The notes under the pieces: model-generated
Told to the model about the DNA's origin: nothing
Seen by the model: only the letters and a program-made list of their open reading frames with translations
The model's database searches: none
Shown: positions 43,879 through 55,502 of the stretch, piece after piece
Layout of the letters: each line of letters begins with the position of its first letter
Position numbering within the stretch: the first letter of the stretch is position 1
DNA from: Mortierella alpina
Taxonomy: Eukaryota > Mortierellomycota > Mortierellomycetes > Mortierellales > Mortierellaceae
DNA: 64,000 bases
Assembly (NCBI GenBank): GCA_029449245.1
Contig: JANATF010000004.1
Coordinates: 124,001 to 188,000, forward strand
Direction: 5' to 3'
Program-made: the position numbers and the translations under genes

Positions 43879-45534
43879 CTAGTCGTCGCCACCGTTGTAG
43901 TTATAGTCGTAGCCATCATCAACATCATCGTCATCATCAACATCATCGTCATCATCATCATGATAGTCGAAATCGTCTTGCTCGACCGCGTCCTCTTCTT
44001 CCTCGTCTCCGTCTTCCTGAGGCTGCTGCTGCTCGTGCCAGCGGAGCTTTTTGGGCGGGCTATTCATTTCCAGCATATCCTGTTTCCGCTTCATGCCCAT
44101 ATGCATTCCTTCGACCTCCCCTACAATCTCTTCTGTCTCCTCAATCACTTCAGCTGGCTTGCTTGGTTCGACTGCTTGGACGCTATCCGATTCTGCTGAA
44201 GCTTTCGCCGGATTCTCTGTTGAATTCTCCTGTATATCCTCGTCAACGTCATCCTGAGCATCAGTATCCCCGTCACTGTCGCAACTCAATGTCTCTGGTC
44301 CAGACCACAGATCCTCTGGAGCCTTTTCAAAGAAAGGCCGATAGCTGAGAACGCCCGTCAAACAGTAGAGAGTTCGTGTCTTTCGGTTCCCGCCGACATC
44401 AAACGGCAGCTTGCGGACACTATCCACCATGTACTTTTTCAGCTCCATGTATCGCTTCTTGATCGTGCTCGGGGAAGCCATCCAGACCTTGCCAATGAAT
44501 TCAAACAGTTCCTCGGGGCAGAGCACGAGTTTACCCTCGACTTGGACTGCCACCGCCACACAGGCCCCCGCCAGCGGCATGGGGAGTCGTCCCGTCGTCA
44601 TGTCAGCCTCGATCGCCAGGGTCATGCACCGTTGTGAGATACGAAGCAGCTTTTGCAGTCGTTCCGCTTTTTCCGTGGGTGGCAAACTAGCACCGATGGC
44701 CTCCCGCAGTTCTGGGGGCAAGTCATCCATGAGTCCGCTCTGATTCGAGGCCTCGTTGTCCAACGTCAAGACCTTGTCCAGGATCGTCCACGGGTCCAAC
44801 TCCAGATTCCCACCGGAGCGGATGTATTTGTGTTTGAGCAGGGTCTGTTTAACATCCTTGTAAACGGATCCGAGTGTTCTGGTGTTGGTGTCTGATTGGT
44901 TGCTGAACTGGTTCAAGGTCACCTCCCGCTTGCTTTCCTTGGCTGCAACGTAAAGACAGGCGACAGCAGCTCTCCTGCCGTACTTTGTGAGCTTGATGTT
45001 TCTCAGCTTCTTGAAGGCCGTCCACAGGTAAAGTCCTCGATGAGCATCCGTGGTCGGCAATCCGAGGGCTGCAGACATCTGCTCCAGCCAGAGCTTCACG
45101 TCCGCAGTGCCGCGAGAGCTGTACATCTCGCGTCGATCCTCTGGGCTCGAGATGTTGATGCCGTGCCCAACGAGGCGCAGGTTCTTGTTGTGGTCGAGAG
45201 AGCGGCCGATATCGTTGACACGGGTCAGTCCATAGCCGGAGACGTCGTTGGAGCCGGAGGTGAGGGAAGTGTCGTCAGCGAGAACGAGTCCGCAATCGTG
45301 GCAAATAGTCTCGCCTTCGTCCTCGAAGACGATGTTGGTGCCGCTGCACCCTGGACACTGCATTCTGTGAGGCCTGCCAGAGATGGCTGCATTTACTTTA
45401 GTGGTTGGAGTGGCTGCAGCGGGGTTGTTGTCGTTGCTTGCGCAGACTGCGGTAGCAGTGGGGTCCGGCTTGAGTCTGCGGGCGGGGACAGAGACGACGG
45501 CCTTGATGCGAGGATGTGCAGCCGGGGTGGACAT
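43879..45534 (-). CDS. TFIIB-family transcription factor, BRF2-like
   Basis: Predicted nuclear general transcription factor of the TFIIB/BRF superfamily. Single exon, 551 residues. A zinc ribbon has C60, C63, C78 and C81 (CPGC ... ICHDCGLVL, spacing CX2C-14-CX2C). Two cyclin-like repeats follow: about 135-215 (AFKKLRNIKLTKYGRRAAVACLY) and about 280-370 (MTLAIEADMTTGRLPMPLAG, then STIKKRYMELKKYMV). The second repeat with its TGRxPxP segment resembles BRF2 more than yeast TFIIB, and the ribbon-to-core linker is long. The C-terminal 150 residues are very acidic, with poly-Asp runs, and include a KRKQDMLEMNSPPKKLRW basic motif. It is too divergent to call Sua7 or Brf1. Whether it serves Pol II or Pol III is open. 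Confidence 0.82.
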   Translation of the reverse strand: MSTPAAHPRIKAVVSVPARRLKPDPTATAVCASNDNNPAAATPTTKVNAAISGRPHRMQCPGCSGTNIVFEDEGETICHDCGLVLADDTSLTSGSNDVSGYGLTRVNDIGRSLDHNKNLRLVGHGINISSPEDRREMYSSRGTADVKLWLEQMSAALGLPTTDAHRGLYLWTAFKKLRNIKLTKYGRRAAVACLYVAAKESKREVTLNQFSNQSDTNTRTLGSVYKDVKQTLLKHKYIRSGGNLELDPWTILDKVLTLDNEASNQSGLMDDLPPELREAIGASLPPTEKAERLQKLLRISQRCMTLAIEADMTTGRLPMPLAGACVAVAVQVEGKLVLCPEELFEFIGKVWMASPSTIKKRYMELKKYMVDSVRKLPFDVGGNRKTRTLYCLTGVLSYRPFFEKAPEDLWSGPETLSCDSDGDTDAQDDVDEDIQENSTENPAKASAESDSVQAVEPSKPAEVIEETEEIVGEVEGMHMGMKRKQDMLEMNSPPKKLRWHEQQQPQEDGDEEEEDAVEQDDFDYHDDDDDDVDDDDDVDDGYDYNYNGGDD

Positions 45535-45931
45535 TGCTGATGCAGGGTAGAGCGAGACAGACAGTGCGTGCGAGGGGTGGCCCTTGTAGACGTGATTGCG
45601 GGAGGCCTCCGGGAATCAGTGGTCCTGCTGGACGCCACTCCTCGACTGAAGGATCCTTGCTGAGGATGGTGTAGCTGGCTCGTGGCGGTCCTGGCGGGGG
45701 AGTCGTGCTAGAGTTGGTGGAGAGAGCGAGCGAGAGCGGGAATGGGAGATGCAGCGGGAGGAGCGCGGTCGGCGAGGAAGGGGGATCAGACAATGGGAGA
45801 AGCAGACAAAGAGCGAGAAAAAAAAAAGGCTGCGACAACAAGAGGCAGAGCGCTCAAGCAGCTCGCAGATGCGCCACCATTTCCATGTTTGGTCACATGA
45901 ACATACTTCATTAGTCTATAACAACCTACGT
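45535..45931. other. Intergenic region upstream of the TFIIB-like gene
   Basis: 397 bp between the TFIIB-like start and the lipase stop, both on the minus strand. No gene seen. Confidence 0.55.
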
Positions 45932-47643
45932 CTAGTGCCCTTCACGGAACAGGCGCGTGGCTGCACTCATGTACAGCTCAACCGCATCAAAGGGCTTCTG
46001 GCTGTATCCAATCTTGAGTCGCCACCGGTTGTTCAGATCCCAATGGTCGCATTCCACCGTCTCGATATACTTGCCCCAGCGCGCGCTCGCCACGGAGACC
46101 AGTCCATCGTTCTCTCCCTCCTTGGCCTTGATCACCTCAAAGGGGAAACCCAACGGTGCCCACAGTGGAAGCTCCGGCACCGAGGCTCCATACGAATAGT
46201 AGGACACGCGAGGGTCATCGGGCGTGTTGGGGTTGAAAATGTCATTGCAGAAGGTCGTGGTCAGGTTTGCATACGCCGGCGTGTCCAAGAGTGGAATCAG
46301 TCGCTTCACAAAGGGGATGTTGGACAGGCCTGAACGACACCTCTCTGCGGCTGCTGCCGCTGCCGCAGCGCTATTCCTGGGATCCGAGGCCCTCTTGTAT
46401 TCTGCAGAGGCATGGTCCAGATAAGCATCAATGGCATTCGAAGCCTCTTGAGCCGCCATCCTGGCTTTCATGGCTGCTTCGCCCAGCTTTTGCATGGCCT
46501 CCTCCTCTGACTGCTGCAGTAGCCCCACGCCGATGTTGTCCCTGAACCAGTCCATCATGGGAGATCCTCGGTGGGGTGTCGAAAGGGTGGTCAAGGATTG
46601 CACCTGGTACTTTTTGTCGTGGATGTGGCTGATCAAGTACCGACAGTCGAGTCCACCCTATATGAATATGACCATGTACAAATCACTCATGTCAGCTACT
46701 TTTTTTTTTCACATGAAGCCCCAATTTTTTCTTTGGATATTTCCATTGGTGGTACCACAAGCCTAGCTGTTTAGCCTACCATAGAGTGGGCAACAAAGTT
46801 GACGGGCGAACCCTCCATCGTCATGGACAGCATCCTGTCCAGGTCCTCGGCGCGCTTCCTTATGGCTCCTGTCCTACATCACAGCGAATCGTGTCCGTGT
46901 TAGCCACCAGTGTCTGAGTGCCATGCCTCTTTGATAGCAACATATCAACCATGTCTGATTCACGTTCAGGCCACTTTTGCCTCACCTTGGAACTTTGGCA
47001 ACCACCACTTTAGCGCCTAGCTTCGTCAGTGCCTTTTGGATTCCGTTCCAGTAGTGGATTTGCAAGGGAGGAATAGTCTCAGGTCCCATTTTATCAAAAC
47101 CAAAGAGACCTAATGTGTTCAAATATAAAAAATGTCGGGTCAGTATGACGAGCTACTACGTTGTGGAGGACACGCTCTTTTCACCATGGCTACATCATCA
47201 AGAACCACACTCGTCCAAAAAGACAACATACCGTGACAGAGCACGATGGGGTGTCGCGGCGCAGTGTAGTTGGCGCTCAGAGGCATAGACAGGCCGAAGT
47301 TCTTGATGCGTCGGTCCAAGTTCTTCCAAGGTTGCAGCGAGGGGTACTGCTCGTGCAGGAACGGACCGCGCCCTACATCCACCTCCTGACTGTAGGCAAC
47401 GGACGACTCTGCACGGGCGGTCTCATCACCATCGCCATGACGTTGTAAGTGTTCCCGCTGCTGGTGCTGCTGTTGCTCCTGTTGCTGCTGCTGCTCCCGG
47501 GTTTGTCTTGAACTCTCTTGCGTGGTGGTTGTCCATCGCAAGGAGGATTTGATTGAACTGACGAGGCTGGTAGTCGAGTTGACAGTTGCAGCCAATGTGG
47601 AGCGCAGTTGGGATGCGAGGAATGAGGTGGTGTTCATCAACAT
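45932..47643 (-). CDS. Triacylglycerol lipase-like alpha/beta hydrolase
   Basis: Lipase of the class found in yeast Tgl2 and Pseudomonas/Burkholderia lipases. Four exons: 47643-47232, 47109-46986, 46873-46780, 46657-45932; 451 residues with this start. The oxyanion block is PIVLCHGLFGFD, split by intron 1. The nucleophile elbow AHSMGG has Ser209, and intron 3 falls right after the Met. Acid and His are in NDGLVSVASARWG and CDHWDLNN. An Ala-rich helical insertion (about 285-320) forms a likely lid. The N-terminal 100 residues are Ser/Thr/Gln-rich without a clear signal peptide, so a mitochondrial or peripheral location is possible. The frame is open up to 48063; 47643 is preferred because the longer form would start only 75 bp from the importin stop. 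Confidence 0.87.
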
Positions 47644-48137
47644 GCTTGGCAAAACTATGGATGTGAGTAGATGAGTGGAGGGGAGAGAGAGAGGACCCAA
47701 AGATCCCGTTCTGCTTGCGAGACGTTGTGCAGTGGGAGCTAATCCAGCCTTGACAGGGATGGGGAAGGATGGGGGAGGTGCGGACGACGAATCAGGAATA
47801 CGAAAAAAAAGGCTTGCTGGGGTGCAATGGTGCAATGGTGCAATAGGCGTGGTAGCGGGGGCGCAAGGCGCAGAGTGGACGAAAGGGGATTCAGTGGATC
47901 TCGAGCAAAGAGGCGAGCTGTGGTGCAGAGTGGTGCATGCAGGAGTGATGGGGCATTGGATGTGGAGGGAAAAGCATAAAGAACAACGGAGCGCGCCCAA
48001 CGGCTTTTTGGGTTCGTAAATGACCGTATGGAGACCCCTTAACATGCAGTGCAGCACACTCAATAGGCGCTTTTTAAGATATCTAAGCTATGGCAGCCTG
48101 CAGACTTCAGAAGGGCCTCCGTCCAGATCGGAGCTGT
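47644..48137. other. Intergenic region upstream of the lipase gene
   Basis: 494 bp between lipase start and importin stop. It holds an in-frame extension of the lipase frame that looks like leader rather than protein, and a short GGTGCAAT tandem near 47818-47843. Confidence 0.5.
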
Positions 48138-51100
48138 TTAGGCTTCAGCGGCTGCCTCAGCAGCGGCAGCAGCGGCATTGGCCTCGGCAACCTGGAGCAG
48201 GTGTACGATAAACTCTTGCTGCTCAGGGGTCGTGGCCTTGGTGAGCTCGTTATACGATGCGGGGTTGTGCTGCTGCAGGCCGGTAAACACCTCGCGGAAC
48301 ACTACATAGGGATCCAGCTCGTCCAACGGGGACTCAAAGTAGATCTCCTCCTCCAGATCATCCTGCTCATCATCATCGTCATCAGACACGGCGGCACCCT
48401 CTCCGCCTTCTTCAACTTCACCCTCGCCAGAGGCTGCAGCCTTGACGCGGCCCTTGGCGGCTTCCTGAGCCAGGAACTCCAGGTATTCGTGTCCTTCGTC
48501 AAAGACATCCTCCTCATCATCCACCCACTCTTCCTCCACCTCCTCATCATCATCCTCATCAGTGTCATCGCCACTGTCCTGGTAATCCTCATCGTCCTCA
48601 GAATCATCCTCGTCATCATCCGCTGCAATGTTGTACATCTTCTCCATTTCCTTCCGCTCTATCAATGGAACAATGCAATGCAGACAAGACATTGAAAAAG
48701 AGCGGGGTGAGTATAACATGTCACCAGAGAATTCTCTGTAGGAAAGAGAAAGAGAGAGAGAGAGCATCCTTTCAAAACTTACTGGCTTGAGCAACAGGAA
48801 GACCCTCAAAGTTGCGCAAGAGTCCGTTCAAGACCTGGGGCCATCCACTCTGAAGTGCGGCAGGGAGCTGCTCGGCAGGGACGCTCAGAATCGAGCACAA
48901 CGCAAAGATGGACAGCTTCTTGTCGTGGACACGGGAGAACTTGCTCAAGTTGGCGAACCACACGCTCAAGAAGCGCTGAGTCCAGCCATTCTCCTCCAAA
49001 ATACGCAGCGTGACGGCTGCATTGTAGTAGATGGCATTCATCACCACCTCGATCGCCTGGACGCGGAACTCGACGGACTGGATGCCCTCCTCGGGACCAA
49101 GATAATAGAACACCAGTCCAAGAATAGGTGCAATATACTTGTCAACATGACCACGGCAGTTCAACATCAGAGACTCGGCGAGTTTGCAGGCTTGAACACG
49201 GTCATGCTCGCCCACGCGCTCGCTCTTCATGACAGTCTCAATGATATCATAGATGCTGTGCTGGACATTCTCGTTGGTCGAAAAGACCTCCTTGCCGTAC
49301 GAGATGTAGTTGTCGAGCGAAGGCAACATTTCCTCAATAAAGTCCAGAGCCGACTCCTTGAATGTCTTGTAGATCAGCTCAAAGACGCCCCACATGTTGA
49401 CCGAGATGGCCTTTGCAGAGAAGGTGCAGCTGTCAATGATCTCAAAGACACCGTCAAACAGGTCAAAGATGGCGTTTTGGAGCGTGAAGGTGATCACGGG
49501 CAAGAGCGCAATCTCGAGCTGGTTGAGGACCTCGGGCGTGCTCTCAAGACTCAAGATGAGAGTGCCCATGTTCTTCAAAACACCCATGGCGGCCATAGTC
49601 TTGTCGGAGGCCTCATCAATGGCATGATCAGAGATATCCTCGGGTCCATCGGCATTGGGTCCCATGTCCGAGCAAATGCGCAAGAACGTATCGCGCAACT
49701 GCTCGCACAGCTGGACGGCAAAGGGTGCAAGCTCTTGGTGAAACACCTCGACAAACTCGTCCATGACCTCTGACAGAGTGTCAATATCAATCTCGTTCAT
49801 CATCGACAGCAGCTCGTGCATAATGAACTTGAGGTGGGGCTTCATGGCCTCGCACACCTGCTCGTGGCGGATCATGGGGCGAAGGGCTAAAGCGGCGGTG
49901 ACCTTGACAGGGAGCTGGGTATCACGGAGACTTTCCATAAGGTTTGTAAAGACAAACTCCACATTGCCGGGATTCTCGAAATCCAGATCACTGAAGTGGT
50001 TGGCCATCTCGCAAGCCTATGATAGTCGAAAGCAACATCAAAAAGAAGCAGAGGAAAGTTGAATGAGTATGTTGACGATGGAATCATGCCTTCATGATAG
50101 GATTAGGCATACTATTCCCGCAACATACACGAGCGCGAAGGAAGGGGTATTGGCTCTTGAACTCTGGGAAGATATGGTTGACAAAGAAGGGCTCCATCAT
50201 GCTTGCAAACGATTTCTATAAGCATGCAAAATCAAGCATGTTAGATTGAGGACTCCTTCAACATGCCTCGTAACATGGACGACAAAAGTGCGTATCGAGA
50301 TCAGCTCGTCTACCTTGCGAAGGATGAGGGGAGCCAAGGCGCCGATCATGACTAGAGCGCCGTCCTTCTCGTGAGGGATTCTGGCTTCGACTGGAGATTC
50401 GTTGTATTTTTGAAGGACGCTGTTGGACGTGGCGAGGACCTGCATGAAGGCGTTCTGGCGGTATCGGGCCATGGTGGTCATAAAGTTGATGGCAGCAGTC
50501 CTTGCGCTGGTGAAGTCCTCGAGAGCGTCTATCAGTGCAGCAGTCGAGCAGTTAGCACCACGTTCAAGTATCTATCCAGGTTTAACTATTGTAGCTGATC
50601 CATGCTTACCAATGTTTGTGTGGACATACTCCACGGGTTCGTCCACCCAGAGAGCTTCGTCCGCCGCAGTGAAGCACAGTTGGGGGAAGACAAAGTGTGC
50701 GATCAAAGTTTCCGAGTGGGGCTTCATCATTGACCAGATGTGCTTGTCCTTGACGCTGTTCACAGTTAAAGAAATCGAAGGTGTTAGCCGTCTGAGCAAA
50801 GTCAAGAACTAACAGTACAATCTGGTACTCTTTCCAAATGCGCACCTCTCCTCAAAAAAGTTGCCGATCAGGCAAAGGACACGAGGACTGAGCCAGGCTT
50901 GCTTGGCGATCCAGAGCTCCACCTGCTTCAAGTAGGCGGTCAAGATATTGGGAGCAAAGTTCTGGACGAAACCAGTGGCAAAGGCCTTGTAGATGGACTC
51001 TGAAGTGAGCGCCGCTGGATTGCCGTAGCGGACGTAGAGGCGGTTCAGGCACTGGTAGGCCCATCGCTTGGCCTTCCACCAGGGGTGCTTCTCCAGCTCC

Positions 51101-52430
51101 TCAAGGTCAGAAGGGAGACCGTCCGCGGGGACGGGCTTTTCGATCATCTGGATGAAAAGGGTACCCCAAGGGACGAGGGAGGAGTTGTCTCTGAGGCGCT
51201 CCGAGAGGTCGAGCTGGATGGTGTGGTGGTAGCACTTGAAGATGATCTTGAGCATCTCTGCCGCCTCGACATTGTTGGCGCTGATGAGTCCTGTACCGAT
51301 TTGCTGAATGGCGGGGAAGAAGGTTGCAACAATCTCCTCGACGTTCTCACGGTCAGAGACCTTGAACCTAGGAGAAGAGAATTGTGAGAACATGAACAGC
51401 TATTCCAGAACCGTTTGTACAATCCTCCATCACGCGTCCTTACTTGTAAACGCGGGTGAGCTCCTTCAGTGCCAGCAGTCCAATGTACACCATGTTGGGG
51501 TCCTGCGACTGGAGCAGGGTCTGAACCTGACCGACGTAGCTGGGGAACTTTGAAGGAAAGTCATTCGACAGGATGACTCCGAGGACAGTGATCAGCTGGG
51601 TGCTATATAGTCCCGACCAAGGAGGACACGAACACAAGAAGTTGGGACAAAACGGGGTGAGTGACGATCTAACATGTGGGCGATTCTCCAGATGTGGACT
51701 ACAAACCCGCTGCGATGTGATCTCTTACCGGACGACAGTGGGGGCGGCAACCAAGAGTTGAAGGATGCTCCCTTTGATGGTATCCTTGTCGCTTTCCGAG
51801 ATCCTGAGATGAGCAGGGGTTGTCTCTGTGTCGAACCAGGAGCGTTTGATCGTGTTTTTGAAGTAGATGGATGCTAAAGTGCGAGTTGACGGAGGCAAAG
51901 AGCATACCATTATGTTAGGTTGGTATCACCCCGAGATTGATGTTACAGGTTATTTTCGCTGTCCGTGTTGTCCGTGCTGTCCGTGCTGTCCCTGCAGTCT
52001 TGCTTACCGGCCTGGCGCACATGGACCTCTGACTGTTCAGACCCGATGATTTGCATGGACGAGAGAAGCGTGCCCTGGGTGCCCTCGAGCTATAGTCACG
52101 CATGCAACGCGACAGGAAAAAGAAAAAAATAGAGCAGCGCGTTTGAATCAAGACGGGTTAGTCTTCCATGTCAATGTCCCATGAACTTCCTTGGAAGAAA
52201 AAAGGAAGCGATATGTGCCCGTGCTCTCTCTCTCTTTCTCTCTCTCTCAAAGAGGGAGTGGCCTGTGATGGCACAGTGATGTGACCAATGGTGGCGTTTT
52301 GCAGCCTGCACGCGCGGGTGCAGGTGGATGGCGGTCGTACCTGCTTGAGCTGCAGCTCGGCCTGGATGCGGACGTTGGTGTCTGCCTGGATGGTGGCCTG
52401 GAACAGGGTGTAGAGAGCCTGGATGTCCAT
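48138..52430 (-). CDS. Importin-beta family karyopherin, importin-7/Nmd5-like
   Basis: Nuclear transport receptor built of HEAT repeats that carries cargo such as ribosomal proteins or kinases into the nucleus. Ten exons: 52430-52341, 52089-52008, 51873-51729, 51602-51444, 51367-50846, 50755-50610, 50528-50314, 50215-50129, 50016-48783, 48658-48138; every phase closes to 1066 residues (Nmd5 1048, importin-7 1038). The N-terminus MDIQALYTLFQATIQADTNV and VRQAASIYFKNTIKRSW are the importin-beta N-terminal (Ran-binding) repeats. MMKPHSETLIAHFVFPQLCF and YPFLRAR are importin-7/8-type blocks. The C-terminus (about 905-1000) is very acidic (DDDEDDSEDDEDYQD), then an amphipathic end and an Ala-rich tail, as in this subfamily. 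It is divergent from the D-2-hydroxyglutarate dehydrogenase gene. Confidence 0.95.
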
Positions 52431-52747
52431 GTGGGGTGATGTTCCTCGGGCAGGGGTGGGGGATGGATGCGAGGAAGAGAGGAATCCAATCAAAACAGAA
52501 AAAACAAGAGGAAAAAAAAAAGAGAGGAAGGAGAGAGAAGAGAGACGCGCTCACAGCGACCGCAGACGGATATGGAAATGGACGACTCTGACGACTGTGC
52601 CAAAACAAACACGCTTGTAGCCACCCGTTGGCGCTGTGGTCCAGGCTAGCGTGGCCTTGCTTCCTCGAAAAGGAAGAGCGGGACGTGGGTGCATGCATAT
52701 GATATCGTCCCTGCCCTTGTACGCGACAGTCATGTCTGTCTGTCTGT

Positions 52748-52782
<35 letters not shown>

Positions 52783-53121
52783 CTGCACCTCGCATACGTG
52801 TGTCCCGCGGGCGGGTGTCCAGGCGGGCACTGTCAGTTGCTCATTGGGGCTATGACTGCCTTTTTGACCCCTTCGTCCCCAGTGCAGGTGGCCCTGCCCC
52901 TGTCGCCAGGTTGAGTCAGCCCAAAAGAGGAGATTGAAAACATGCGGGGCAGGCGAGCCTCGTTCTTTATCTCTCCTTTTTGTCCGCTCCCTTCGCTCCT
53001 TCTCCTTCACCCGTCTTCCTTCTCATTCCAGCAGCCATTCTTCCATCCATCCATCGCTGCCTCTCTCCTCTCCTCTCCTCTCCCCTCTCTCCATTCTCTC
53101 CTGTCGTCTCATTCGATCCCA
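52431..53121. other. Divergent promoter region with tetranucleotide repeats
   Basis: 691 bp between importin (-) and dehydrogenase (+) genes. Contains the TGTC/GGCT repeats listed separately and a TC-rich tract just before the dehydrogenase ATG. No gene. Confidence 0.6.
52733..52782. repeat. Compound (TGTC)n(GGCT)n microsatellite
   Basis: About four TGTC units run directly into about eight GGCT units, seen directly in the shared promoter region. Confidence 0.9.
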
Positions 53122-55388
53122 ATGTTCTCCATTGCCACTGCCGCCCGTCTGCAGGGCCACATCCGACTTGCCGGTGCCAGGTCCCTCCAGCGCCTCCCCT
53201 TATCCGCCGTAAGGGCCGCCACTCCCGTCTCCAGGGCTGCCTTCGCAACCTTCCCCAAGGCCGCCTATGCCTCAGCAGCCTCGCGTGAAAAGAAGCCCTT
53301 CACCGCCGACAAATTCCCACACCTCAAACGGAGCGAGTCCTTCAAGAAGGTACTTGCAATCACCTTACCGACCTTTGGATATGCAGATCTTTTTTTTTCT
53401 TCGCAAACACTAAATATCATCCTCCCCTGATTCCCCCATAGCTCTCGGATAAAGATCTGGACTTTTTCAAGTCGATCCTCGCTCCCTCCGCCATCTCCCA
53501 GGACGAGGGGGACCTGGAGGCCTTCAACAATGACTGGATGCAAAAGTACAGGGGCCAGTCCAAGCTGATGCTGAAGCCCTCCACCACGGAGCAGGTCTCC
53601 CAGATCTTGAAGTACTGCAACGACAACATGTAAGACCCGACTCTCTTTCACTCTGTGCGTGTGTGCGTATGCGTATGCGTGTGCGTGCGCCGTGTGTGGG
53701 CTAAACGGTACCTAACTGTGTTGATCCTACTTTCTGCTCAGGTTGGCAGTCGTACCTCAGGGCGGAAACACAGGTCTCGTTGGAGGAGGAGTGCCAGTAT
53801 TTGACGAGATTATTCTCTCAACCGCCAACATGAACTCGATCAGGAGCTTTGACGCTTTGTCTGGTAACGGAACCAATACCACCAGTCTCCTCGTCCTCGT
53901 CCTCGTCCTCGTCATATTGCCACCACCGCATCCCCAATACTGAAGCGTATGTATTTCTATCTCATAGGTGCATTGGTGTGCGACGCTGGGTGTATTCTGG
54001 AGGTCCTTGACAACTACCTTGCAGAACAAGGCTACATCATGCCACTCGACCTGGGAGCAAAAGGAAGGTACGTTCGAGAATAACATCGCGACATCGTTCG
54101 ACAGAGTGAGATAGAAAAAAAAAAGCCAGCGATTTGCACCGACAACTAATCGTGCCGTTTTTCTCGTCCTAGTTGTCACATCGGAGGCAATGTCGCCACA
54201 AATGCAGGAGGATTGCGACTTTTGAGATATGGATCCTTGCACGGCACTGTCCTTGGGCTGGAAGTCGTAAGTTTTTTTTGTTTCTTTTTCGTATTTTAAG
54301 CACCTTATGCAGGAATCATCCAAATGAGTATGCGTACTCGGGGGGGATTAAAATTTTCACACACTGCCACCTCCCCTCGCTGCTTCTAGGTCCTGCCTGA
54401 TGGAACCATCCTCGACAATCTCTCGACACTTCGCAAGGACAACACAGGATATGACCTGAAGCAATTGTTCATTGGATCAGAGGGCACGCTGGGCATTGTC
54501 ACTGGAGTGTCCATTTTGTCCCCAAAGCGGTCCAAGGCCGTCAACGTCGCCCTTCTAGGTGTCAGCAGCTTTGAACAGGTCCAGGCCGCCTACAAGCGCT
54601 CGAGAGATGAGCTCTCCGAGATCCTGTCGGCCTTTGAGTTCTTTGACCAGGCGTCGATTGACCTCGTCAAGCAGCACCTCGTCGCAGGCAACAACGATCC
54701 ATTAGAGTCCCCCCACCCATTCTATGTCCTTATCGAGACCAGCGGAAGCAACAAGGACCACGATGACGAGAAGCTGAACAACTACCTCGAGGGTCTCCTC
54801 ACGGACGATATTGTCCAGGACGGCGTCGTCGCGCAGGACACCACTCAGTTCAAGAACCTGTGGGCAATTCGTGAGGGCATCCCAGAGGCATGCTCAAAGA
54901 CAGGAACCGTCTACAAGTACGACCTTTCGATTCCAGTTCCGGTATTTTACCAAATGGTGGAGGACATGCGCGCCAGGCTCGACAAGGCCGGTCTTTTGGG
55001 CAAAGACAAGGAGGTGGATTGCGTCGTTGGCTTTGGACATATCGGCGATGGTAAGCAGACCTCTGTCATATGTGCACTTGTCTTTTTTTTTTTTTTTTTT
55101 GATCTGTTGACTGAACCTGTCTGTGCCTCTCGCATAGGTAACTTGCATCTCAACTTTGCGGCCAAGAGGTACTCTGAGGCCGTGACCAACATCATCGAGC
55201 CCTATGTGTACGAGTGGACGGCCAAGCATGCTGGATCCATCTCGTCCGAGCACGGCCTGGGTGTGTTCAAATCACCCTACCTGCATTACTCCAAGTCGCC
55301 CTCGATGATCCAGCTTATGCGGAGGATCAAGACCATGCTCGACCCCAACGGCATCATGAACCCTTACAAATATCTTCCCGAGAAGTAG
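53122..55388 (+). CDS. DLD2: Mitochondrial D-2-hydroxyglutarate/D-lactate dehydrogenase (FAD-linked)
   Basis: FAD-dependent D-2-hydroxy-acid dehydrogenase of the D2HGDH/Dld2 group; oxidises D-2-hydroxyglutarate or D-lactate in the mitochondrial matrix. Seven exons: 53122-53349, 53442-53629, 53742-53863, 53968-54067, 54173-54266, 54390-55050, 55138-55388; 547 residues (yeast Dld2 530). The N-terminal 60 residues are Arg/Ala/Ser-rich with no acids, a mitochondrial presequence. The FAD-binding segment [18 protein letters not shown] starts at 144, followed by [20 protein letters not shown] and [10 protein letters not shown]. The catalytic metal-site block HIGDGNLHLN (461-470) is split by the last intron. 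[12 protein letters not shown] and [13 protein letters not shown] close the protein. Confidence 0.96.
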
Positions 55389-55502
55389 AATGACTCTCAG
55401 CACATTTCAAATCAAAACCATATTGGCATATCGGCATCTTTTATTTTCCTCCCCCTATGTCATCTCTCAGATCTTTCATTTAAAGAACTCAATGGGTGGT
55501 CG

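Noticed and set aside
47644-48063. N-terminal extension of the lipase to 48063
   Set aside because: It would leave only 75 bp after the importin stop and encodes Pro/Ser/Cys-rich sequence without targeting signal; retained only as an alternative.
48302-48628. Met/Arg-rich minus-strand frame overlapping the importin C-terminus
   Set aside because: A shadow of the acidic Asp/Glu tail read in another frame.
48787-49773. 328-codon plus-strand frame opposite the importin gene
   Set aside because: Antisense of exon 9, which has continuous importin homology and correct splice sites on the minus strand.
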